Assembly (NCBI RefSeq): GCF_024868665.1
Contig: NC_079890.1
Span: forward strand, 30,572,179-30,636,178
DNA: 64,000 nucleotides
From: Triplophysa rosa
Lineage: Eukaryota > Chordata > Actinopteri > Cypriniformes > Nemacheilidae
Direction: 5' to 3'
Under the pieces are notes generated by a model. That model searched no databases. It had not been told where the DNA came from and saw only the letters and a list, made by a program, of their open reading frames with translations. The position numbers were made by a program, and so were the translations under genes. Below, in pieces: positions 45,690 to 54,790 of the stretch (its first letter is position 1; the number at the start of each line of letters is the position of its first letter).

Positions 45690-45818
45690 GCCTGTGAGGG
45701 CAAATGGGCAGTGGCTCAAGCCACAGAGCCTCCCCGTGAACACGTTCACGGGAGAAAATAACAAAAACGGGAGGGTGGCGGGAGACTCCCGTGAAAAACT
45801 GGAGCGTTGACAGGTATG
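45690..45818. repeat. One end of a CATACCTGTCAAC transposon
   Basis: It ends AGCGTTGACAGGTATG and contains the palindromic CCCGTGAACACGTTCACGGG block plus GGGAGACTCCC. The end matches 1-49. No opposite terminus was found nearby. Confidence 0.5.
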
Positions 45819-46050
45819 AATTTGGGTAGCTGTAGTGCAGAGCCAGAGATTATGCTAATTGTGAAAGAGCGTGCTGGCTCGGCCTGTTCACGAGTAATTG
45901 GAATTCATTAACATACACACATTTCACTATCAAATCTGAAGTTTACGAAGTATTTGTGAATCCAGAAGAAAGTTTTCGGGAAGGTCCGTTTTACACGCAG
46001 ATTACTCAAAATTTACAAATATATTTACAAATGGTTCATGAATGAGGCCC

Positions 46051-48448
46051 AATATGCGCAGAATTGGCTATTTCACCATCCCCGTAATGGTAAACAATAG
46101 GCTATACGTCCGTTTCTTGTTAAGCAGTGCAAAAAGAAACATTGCAGGTGGACGCAAGATGCTTGACATGACATCACTGCTGGAGGGAGGGGCCCAATCT
46201 CGTGCTTTGTGGTACGCCACTGGTTACTCTCATTATAAGCACGTCTCCATGGTAACCGTCAGGTGTAGTATAATGACTGTTGCCTCTGACCTGTACACTC
46301 CTCATCTCATCAAGATTTTACAACATTCAGAGACCGTCCTAGGTTAGCACATATTTAATTAATTGGAAGATTTCTTTACGTTATAAATATACATTAATCA
46401 AATAAAATACAATGTACTGAAATTAAGGTTAAACTGAAAGCATCTTTCAGTCAGACCTATGCTCCCATTTAAAAGAACCATGCACATTGCATATAACTCT
46501 GTTCATATATCTTCTTTTACACTTTGATTTATGACCTGGATAGGCATGTGAGTGTGTAGGAACTTTCATTATATGTGTCTCTTTGCACTATTTGAACTAC
46601 TTGAACTACACAATAATAGACTGTGAGACTGCAAGTTCTTTTACAACTTGCAAGTCGTCTTAGGTGCTATAAACATGCCGTATACAGTATATACTGTACA
46701 GTATGGCCAGGTTGACAGTACCTCTCTGTGGGGCCTAAGAGGTATGAACATATCAGGGTCTAAAAAGTTTCCCAAAATAAAGTAAAGAAATAATTTATTT
46801 TACTGAAAAGCACATATCTATCAATGTCCGTCAAACTGAAGCTCCCAAGTGTAGTGTAGTCACTCAAGAGCAAAAATGATAAATGATAAATAAATCCAAC
46901 AGGTAGACTAAAAATAGACAGCAACACACAACACAATATCTGTAATATCTGTATCGTTTATAGTATGAAAACATTTGTCTCCATCAATCACTGATACCTC
47001 CTGGCTGGTCATGGTGACACATCGTAGCATTGCTCCATATGGGACTGATGTGCTGCCAACTGGACAGCTGCCCATTTTAGTATGAACTCTAATACTGTGA
47101 ACCTAAGGTTAATTAAACTGGCTATCCCTCCTCTATCCGGCCGTATAAGCTCCGGGCATGCTGATAAGTGGGGTCATAGTTCAACAGGGCGTTATGTAGA
47201 AGTAGTGCCTAACCTGCCACAAGAAGAAGATTTCAGAGAGTGGAATACTGTAGCTAGTTTGGTTCAAAATTGTCACGTAGTCTTCTTCTGTCACCTGCGA
47301 CCTTGATCCGTCGGCGGTATTCAGACCAATAAGATTCGGGTGTGTTCCTACAGAGTGGAGAGTGTGACCCAGAAAAAGCATCGGTGTGCTGAATGATAGC
47401 TTGTGTTCCTGAGGGGTAATATGGGGTGCAGAAACATTAGTTTTCTTCACTATTGCCTGTTGTTAGTGCAGACCAGGGTCTAATAACTGATGTCTGTTGA
47501 ACTGCCTGCTGCCTCTGGCATATGATAGCCTGGAGGAAGTGACCTTGAGTAGATGTTTGGCTACAATCCCAAAACCCAAATGAACGTGCCAATGGGAGGG
47601 TTTTGTTGTAACATAAATGCAGCATCCGCTGACAGTATGGCACACATGAGAGCCACAAGTTGGCCAGTTTAATGGAACAACTAAGCATTTATGTGCTTTT
47701 TTATGTTTAACACCATTAACACACCATTGTGTTGTTTAAAAGGGAACGTATTCTCCGTTCTTAGTTTTATTGAAGCAATGTTCCGTGAGATTCAATCACA
47801 GCTTTGATCAGGTGGCACCTGACGAATACTTTTGATGTTAGAAGACATGAGATGCTATCCTGCCATGCTGCCTTTCAAGAGACTTTTTGCCAACATCACA
47901 GCGTTAACATTAAACAGGTCAAAACTCATCAGTGAGATGGGTCTCAAAGTACATTTCTTCTTAACTAATTCCATAGGGCCTAATGCATTTCCCATTGCAG
48001 AGATGAATCTATGCTGTCTCATTACTGCTGATAAGCCAATTTGTTGAGTTCAAAAATACAGTATCAGACATTATTGCCCTACTAATGGGCGGTATACTGA
48101 TGCTGCTTTAGGCATGAAGCCATAATTGCCCCCGCTGACGATGCCCAGAGGAAAGAGGAACAATCATTATGTTTCAGAGTGGTTTTTATAACCTAGCAAT
48201 TAAGTTTTCATAAATTGAAGGGGAACAAATTAAAGCGGGGATGAGGGTGGTACTAGAGCGCAGGTGTGAAGATATGGAGTGGGGTTGTAAAGTAAGCATA
48301 CTTTCTATTTTTAGAGTGTGGGAGGATGCCTGTTTTCTAATATATGTTTCTTTGACTCTTTTTATAAATGTGGGGTTTTATTTAGAAGCATTTAACACTG
48401 TGCTAATATTTTTGAATCGCAGCAAAGTGCAAACCAGGTAAAATAAGC
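46051..48448. other. Gene-free region
   Basis: Around 47080-47700 the base composition is closer to coding, and both strands have 60-89 codon frames. I found no motif, splice structure or transposon ends. The rest is AT-rich. Confidence 0.4.
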
Positions 48449-48512
48449 TTATATAAGGGCAATGTACAGGCAGCCGGTTGTTACCGCAGAAATAAGCCCC
48501 GACAGTGTGATC
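48449..48512. repeat. Fragment of the TTACACGG/AATAAGCCCC repeat
   Basis: AATGTACAGGCAGCCGGTTG and CGCAGAAATAAGCCCC match the right part of the repeat at 21220-21270. The hairpin partner is missing. Confidence 0.55.
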
Positions 48513-49099
48513 ATTACTAAAAATCACCAATAAAGTACACACTCAGTTAGTATAAAAATAATGGAAGAACAGATGGAAGATAATTAATGTTAAAACTATA
48601 CCTGTATTCATGACTAATAATAAATAATAATACCAACAAATAATTTATTTAAAAAATAATGAAGCCATTATCATCATGCAATTAACACTACATCTGGATT
48701 TTGTATTATTATTTTTTGCATTGTTTTGAAAGCTTGTCTAGCTGTGACGAGACAAAGTGGGGAATAGAGCTCATGGAGTGTGATTTATTTTTGATGTTCA
48801 CAGCGAATAAACCAGGTGTTAACAAGTGCAGACAGACGTGGCAAGGCTGGGGAAATGCTTACAATTCATAATCATAATTTCCTCATGAATAATCATGCAA
48901 GTAAGATCAGGTAACAAGTGCATTATTTTACTGCAAAATGCGAAAGAAACATTAAAAGTTAACTTTATCTTTCTGACTTTGTTTGTCTCTCATTCTTCTA
49001 TCATCTCCTTTATTGTAGATACCCAGAGGAAAGGAAAATCAAACAAGAGATCTCCTTCTCATTTCACATATTTCTCCTAGACAGAAATTAGATCAAATG

Positions 49100-50034
49100 A
49101 ACATCAAATTGAGACACAAGGTTAAGTCTCCTGCTTCTCACGTGTTTCTCCTGTGATAAAAAAAGTTTCATAAGATATCTCAATAACATCCCACACTGTG
49201 CTCAGATTATTCTCCTTCAATAAAGGCTAACATTCTCACATTTATCTCCTCTAAAGTTTCATAAGAGATCCCCGTAACATCTCACACTGTGCTCAGTCTT
49301 TTCCCATTAGCTAGAGACTCTAACATTCTCCCAATTATCTCCGCAAAAGTTTCATAAGAGATCTCCGTAACATCTCACACTGTGCTCAGATTTTTCTACT
49401 TAGCTAGAAACTCTAACATTCTCAGATTTATCAACTCTAAAGTTTCTAAAGAGAGTATGTATTAAAAAAAATGTGTTGGGGATTTAGTCATAAACCATTT
49501 AACGTGCCATTCCAACCATACCGGGTTGGCCAATCAGCAAAGAACGCTCGATGGTTACTTATCCTGTTTTTCTTCCTGATAACAGCATATGGTACAGTCC
49601 ATTACTATTTCTAACAATAAATAATGTGCCATTTGCACTTAAATTGTACAGCTTTCATTGTATCAACAAATAAAGAGTAACTTTAACCTTATTTCTGCGT
49701 ATTTTCACTATTAATATAGGCTTATTTATTGGTGCATACTTTGTAAAGCTATTGAACTCTCATAAACTTTAAGAGGAGACAGATGTGAGAATGTTAGTTT
49801 CTAGCTATGGGGAAAAGTCTGAGCACAGCGTGAGATGTTACTGAGATCTCTTAATAAACCTTAGAGGAGATACATGTGAGAATGTTATAGTCTCTAGCTA
49901 AGGAGAAAAGTCTGAGCACAGTGTGAGATTATATGGAGATCTTTTATCAAACCTTAGAGGAGATAAATGTAAGAGTGTTTGACTGAGGAGAGTGTGAGAA
50001 GCATGAGACTCAAGCAAGTCTCTATTTGATGTTA
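49100..50034. repeat. Large foldback made of inverted 93-bp tandem arrays
   Basis: The left arm (49100-49441) holds three tandem units starting AGTTTCATAAGAGATCTC at 49164, 49255 and 49348 (91, 93 and 93 bp). The right arm (49761-50034) holds matching units in inverted order, with AAACTT/AAACCT boundaries near 49767, 49857 and 49950. The outermost parts also pair (ATCAAATTGAGAC with GTCTCTATTTGAT). The 320-bp centre (49442-49760) is not part of either array. I do not recognise the family; no protein is encoded. Confidence 0.8.
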
Positions 50035-50415
50035 ATGTAACCTCATTCTATGAGATGTTGAATGTAGATTCCATGTCATTCATACACACCATTTCAATCA
50101 AGCACAATACATGCATTGACATATTTTAGTGATCGTGTCATAGTTTAGTGTTGATAGATCATATACAGTATAGACCTGTGTGTGTGTGTGCGATCAGATT
50201 GAATTCCTTGTTTGGAATATGCACTGCATATACAATGATGGGCTTTGAAGATCAATTTAAATGAGTCAGCCTTGATATTCAGAAATGTATAATGCTATTT
50301 AAATGACAGTTTCTATATTTACAAAATAATTAAAAATAAAAATGTAACGCATTTCACGTGTAAGAGAATAATCTGCCCTTAGTATCCTGAACTGAGATAA
50401 ATCCCCGTCTGAAAC

Positions 50416-50575
50416 ATAGCCTTGTGGTCAGCACATCAACATCGAAGCACAGCACCTCAGACGGCATGAGTTCGAATCCCAGCTAAAGGTACTTTCCTCT
50501 TCCCTTCCTGTCTCTCATCCTACGGTCATGTCCAATAAATGTGAAAAACAATATATTCATAAAATAACACAACAA
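50416..50575 (+). repeat. tRNA-derived SINE
   Basis: The head carries an A-box-like TAGCCTTGTGGTCAGCAC and a clear B box GAGTTCGAATCCC (50468-50480). A pyrimidine-rich body CTTTCCTCTTCCCTTCCTG follows, with TCCAATAAA and an AT-rich tail. This is a Pol III-type SINE of the cyprinid kind, with internal promoter boxes largely preserved. Confidence 0.8.
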
Positions 50576-50599
50576 TAAAAAGTTCTCCAGCTTTTCTTC

Positions 50600-50820
50600 T
50601 TTTCATGACTTTCTCATGTCTCACTTGTGTCTACTCTTATTTCTCTTAATGGAATTTAGGAGAAACATGGAAGACAAAGCTGATACCTAAATTAGACAAT
50701 AAAGAGATTTCACAAGCTTCTCTCACCACAGTCTCAGCTTTGACTCTCTTAGACATCTCTCATTTGCGTCTATTTTTGTTTCTCCTAAGGAATTTTAGGA
50801 GAAATATCTGATAAACTGCT
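50600..50820. repeat. Direct repeat of a TTTCTCCTAAGGAATT motif
   Basis: Two similar segments (about 50615-50672 and 50748-50810) share TCTCAYTTGYGTCTAYTYTT, TTTCTCYTAA and GGAATTTTAGGAGAAA. The TTTCTCCTAAGGAATTTTAG core is followed by its own inverse. The style resembles the TCTC/GAGA-rich units at 49.1-50.0 kb, so it may be a related fragment. Confidence 0.5.
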
Positions 50821-51764
50821 GACACTTAATGAAGAAACATATAGGAGAATCACAACTATGTCTCCTGAGCTTAGAAAAAGCAAATGAGCAAAACGTTTTT
50901 CCTCTGGGTAGTCAAACTACTAGACCACAAAAATGGGGTATAGATATGATGAAGAATATCACTCTTTGCCCTTTACTATGATATATGATATATCAATGAT
51001 AAGTCTTTAAATGTTATCAACATCAGAGGGCAAGAGGCCCTGTGTCTTTTTTTTAAAGCTGTAAAGATGAAACGCATGACCTGTCGCTTTACTTTATCCA
51101 CTTTTATTTGACTCCCCATTGGAGCAGGACAGCTCAATCAAACAATGCACAGAGCGTGTACAGTATAGGTGTAGTAAATTTGGAGGGTGTGTCATGAGGG
51201 TTGATGAGCAACATTATCTTCTTCTACGCTACCTGCACCTGGTCATTATCACCTATGAGATCTCTCCATGCTGCCTCTCCACCTGACAATCACATTGTTT
51301 TAATCATCTCATCAGATGTACTTATTATTATTAGCGAGAACAGCTGTTTGACTCAGACTGGATGAAGCAATCTGTTAACATAGTACTTACAAAAACATTA
51401 ATAATTTCTTACATTTATATAGAGCTCTCCATATGAAGTGTTTCATGGTAGTGTGCAGAATGTACCTATAAAAATATGACAGCAGCCATTATGTGCCAGA
51501 CTGCCTATTAAAGACAGAGGCTATTTTCTTAACAGAATACTATCTAGGCATTATAAGATGTTTTAAACAGCAGCATGATACATTGGTGATACATGTTGCA
51601 TGCAAGTGGGGTCTGAAAAATGTTCGTCTTGAAAATAAAAATTTTGCACCTATGGCAGTTGGATCAAACAAGGATTTTAAAGCTCAGTTCAAGTTTTTTA
51701 TCTCATCCAGCACATTGTTCTATTGTGCAGTACCCCTTGACTATACTGTTGTATTCAAACCCAC
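50821..51764. other. Gene-free region with a short retroposon tail
   Basis: On the minus strand 51400-51432 reads AGAGCTCTATATAAATGTAA, similar to the GCGCTATATAAAT retroposon tails elsewhere. No gene was seen. Confidence 0.4.
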
Positions 51765-51910
51765 ACAGAATACATGGTGAGCTCCCCCTGCTGGCTATAC
51801 TGTACTTGCATATCTTCCAGCTAAATCTTTTTCCTATTGGTCTCCCATCCAGGTACTGACCTGGCTCAGCCCTGCTTAGCTTTAATGGGTAACTAATAAA
51901 GAGCTGCATA
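51765..51910 (-). repeat. 5S rRNA-derived SINE, head and start of body
   Basis: On the minus strand AAGCTAAGCAGGGCTGAGCC, then AGGTCAGTACCTGGATGGGA and GACC (51839-51882) match the 3' half of vertebrate 5S rRNA, including the A-box and C-box of its internal Pol III promoter. The body follows with GCCAGCAGGGGGAGCTCACC, the block found at 16690. The first half of the 5S sequence and the retroposon tail are missing. Confidence 0.8.
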
Positions 51911-52339
51911 CAGGAACAACTACAGTAAAAAACATTCCTATTGCTTTATCTTTGTCTTCCTTTCTTTTTAGAATGGAATCTGATATACATGTATAAGGTT
52001 TGTGATTACAGTAAGACCTAAAACATCATTTGAATTCAAAGCTCTGCCACCATTTGAGATAAGAAATTATGGCTGACAAGCTAGCACGTAGTACATTTTT
52101 CAGGTTTAAAGTACATAAGTATATACAGTATGTCTAGAGATAGCGTTTAAAGGAATGCATTGAAATGCTGGGTTTGCTGCAGAGAAAGTTACTTTTAAAC
52201 GATAGTGATCTGGCTCTCATTTGTCCTTTGAAATAATTGCATGGTTATGTTTTAATTTAGCAAATGCTTTTCTGATGGACAGCATATACATTTCAGGGGC
52301 ACTGTACCAACCTGAAATTCAATGCATGGTAGAGTGTAA

Positions 52340-52450
52340 TTACATTTAAATGTACCCATTTGGCAGACAATTTTATATCCAAAGTCACTCACAGTGCATC
52401 TGATGTATTCCAATGGAATCAAACCTATGATCTTAACTGCAGCTTAGTCC
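52340..52450 (-). repeat. Degenerate tRNA-derived SINE
   Basis: It contains ATTTGGCAGACAATTTTATA and TCCAAAGTCACTCACAGTGC, then GGAATCAAACCTATGATC, a decayed version of the order seen in the SINE at 59163-59312. The A-box region is not recognisable. Confidence 0.5.
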
Positions 52451-52530
52451 ATCTTCAGTTTATGAGTTGCCTATCCTTTGAACCAAACCTCAAAGTTTTG
52501 ACAACCAAATCCTGTAATTTCCCAAATCAT

Positions 52531-53238
52531 TGTATTTGTTAATGCATTAGCTATCATGAACTAACAATGAACAATACTCCATTTATTAATCTTAGTTCAT
52601 ATTACTTTCAGCATTTTCTAATACCTAATACATGTTTAATACCAAAAAGTTAATGCACCATGAACTAACATGAACAAGTATTAAAGGGACAGTTCACCAA
52701 AATAAAAATTCTGTCATCATTTACTCACCTTCAAGTTGTTCCAAACCTGTATACATTTCTTTGTTCTGATGAACACAGAGAAAGATATTTGGAAGAATGC
52801 TTGTAACCAAACAGTTCTTGGCCACCATTGACTATAATAGTGTGAAAAATTATAATTATATAGTATTATTATAATGGAGTCAAAAGTGCCCCAGAACTGT
52901 TTGCTTTCCTACATTCTTCAAAATATCTTCTTTTGTGTTCAACAGAACAAAGAAATTAATAAAGCATTTTTTCTACTATGGCAGTCAATGGTGGCCAAGA
53001 ACTGTTTGGTTACAAGCATTCTTCCAAATATCTTTCTCTGTCTTCATCAGAACAAAGAAATATATACAGATTCAACTTGAGGAAATTAATGAAGACAGAA
53101 TTTTCATTTTTGGTTGAACTGTTCCTTCAATAAATGCTTTAAAACGATATTGCTCATTGTTAGTTCATTCATGTTAGCTAATGCATTTATTAATGTTACA
53201 ATACAATATTAAATACAACCTTATCGTAAAGTGTTACT
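52531..53238. repeat. AACTAACAATGAACAATA repeat split by a foldback MITE
   Basis: The left part (52531-52680) contains TGCATTAGCTATCATGAACT and AACAATGAACAATAC. The right part (53131-53238) contains their inverse and ends TTATCGTAAAGTGTTACT. These are the two halves of a common teleost MITE with GTAACACTTTA ends. The insertion of 52681-53130 separates them. The left terminus is lost. Confidence 0.7.
52681..53130. mobile_element. Foldback MITE, TTAAAGGGACAGTTCACC family
   Basis: It starts TTAAAGGGACAGTTCACC and ends GGTTGAACTGTTCCTTCAA. Internal blocks such as AAAGATATTTGGAAGAATGC and CCAAACAGTTCTTGGCC recur in inverted orientation, so most of the element can fold back. Partial copies lie at 31515-31696, 53905-53985, 54625-54790 and 59400-59536. 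The TTAAAGG start again suggests a TTAA-targeting family. Confidence 0.82.
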
Positions 53239-54356
53239 CCTTCACCATACATTCATATATATTCCTTCACAGATCTGACTAACATTCTCTAAAATAACAT
53301 GTTAAAATAATTGTGTTGGTTAAGCGTAAAATTCTGAAGAACAGACATACTTTCTTCACAGTTTCACACATTTCCGCACAGGTTTGTTCCTCCCACTCTC
53401 TTCAAACTCGAGGTAAAGTTAAAGGTGTACTGTATTTGAATGTGTATAAAACTCTTTATTTGCCGTTTATTTGAAAGGACTGGGTGATAAGACTGCAGTA
53501 CTGTACCGAGTGAGGTTGACGTTAAAACTCCCGAGGTGGTATATTGGTGTGAAAACCGCTCTTAAAACACAGTGGTATTAGGATAGGTGATAAATTTGAC
53601 AAGTCGAACAGGGCCTTTCATGATTAATGTTGTATTATTTATGGCCCTATACTTGAGCTGCCTCTAAAATATTGGTCCTAGTGGAATACTGCACTTAATA
53701 AAAAGTGCAGAGAGGAGGTGGTGAGGACGATGTATTTGTATTATACACGACTTTCTGTGACACAACGAGGCACTGCTTTCATAAGGACAAGGGAGAGTTT
53801 AAATATTAGATTACTTGCATGCTTTTATAGATGGCATATTGTCAATGTAGATCACATAATAGGGGAGAACTGAAGTAGTGTATTTAAGCTGTAAGTTAAC
53901 TTAAAGAGATCATTCATGCGAAAGTGAACATTTTGTCATCATTTACTCACCCTATTGTTCACATTTTGTAGGGCTTTTTCTTATGTGGGTTTTTCAGTTT
54001 GCTCTCTTTTTTACCGACAACAGTTGTATTTTGCGGTAATGTTTATACAGCCCTCTCTTTAAGCTTATACGCTCCTGTGAGACAGTACTATAATCTCTGA
54101 TTCGTTTTGCATTCAAACATAATTTTAACTGAGAATAAATCCATCTGATAGTCTATGATTCTCCATTTTATTATGTTATATCATGCCTCGCCACACACAC
54201 TTCCTCTCTGTCTTCTCATAGAATGTGCTCTCTGTTTGTTTAATATTTTAATTCACTATATTAAGTTTGTGTATCTGCCCCAAAACCCACTGTGATGCAT
54301 CGCCTCCTGTTCCCTCCAGTTATCTTTATCTTCTAACAAAGCCCCTTCTCTCGTAG
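53239..54356. other. Gene-free region with a foldback MITE scrap
   Basis: At 53902-53985 TTAAAGAGATCATTCATG...TTTTGTCATCATTTACTCACC is the start of the 52681 MITE family. Nothing else could be named. Confidence 0.45.
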
Positions 54357-54496
54357 GCTCTGCACACACAGATACAACAACCTGCCCACAGAAAACCTTC
54401 TTACTCCATGTAAATAATGATGGACAGAGGAAGAGAAGGGCAGGAAAACAAGTCTCTTACATTAACAGCGATGTAGAAGCTGCTTTGCCGAGACAG
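54357..54496 (+). CDS. Candidate internal exon (unidentified)
   Basis: A 140-bp segment is bounded by a good acceptor (CCCCTTCTCTCGTAG) and a good donor (GACAG|GTGAGA). One frame is open throughout (46 codons), with LLHVNNDGQRKRRAGKQVSY near the middle; the other two frames stop. An open frame of this length arises by chance fairly often. I do not recognise the peptide. Its starting phase would fit the ATGCAA frame of the segment at 31735-31810. Confidence 0.27.
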
Positions 54497-54624
54497 GTGA
54501 GAAAGTGCAGGGCCAGGATTTATTAGTTTTATAATGACAATTTCGTAATCATAGAAAATGAAAGTGAATTCATGTACACATCAAAAAATGGCAGCATGAT
54601 CAAATTTAAAGTGTAGACATGTCT

Positions 54625-54790
54625 CAAAGGGATAGAACACCCAGCATTGAAAATTATGTCATCATTTACTCACCTTCTTGTCATTTCAAACCAGTATGGC
54701 TTTTTTCTGCCAAACACAAAGAAGATATTTTGAAGAATGTTGGTAACCAAACAACAGTGGCACCCACAGTTATTTGGTTGAGCAAATGAT
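54625..54790. repeat. Foldback MITE fragment
   Basis: AAAGGGATAGAACACCCAGC, GTCATCATTTACTCACCTTC, AAAGAAGATATTTTGAAGAA and TTGGTAACCAAACA repeat the left half of the 52681-53130 element. The right half is missing. Confidence 0.65.

Larger units (their letters stand above)
42298..46050. mobile_element. Harbinger-like element with AAT flanks, hosting several insertions
   Basis: The left end GGGCCTCATTCATGAA and the right end, inverted, GGGCCTCATTCATGAACC match. AAT stands immediately outside both ends, a 3-bp duplication as in PIF/Harbinger insertions, although TWA is more usual there. Inside lie a hAT, two MITEs, an LTR fragment, a TTAAAGGGG MITE and another repeat end. The original element was short; no transposase was found. 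Confidence 0.65.
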
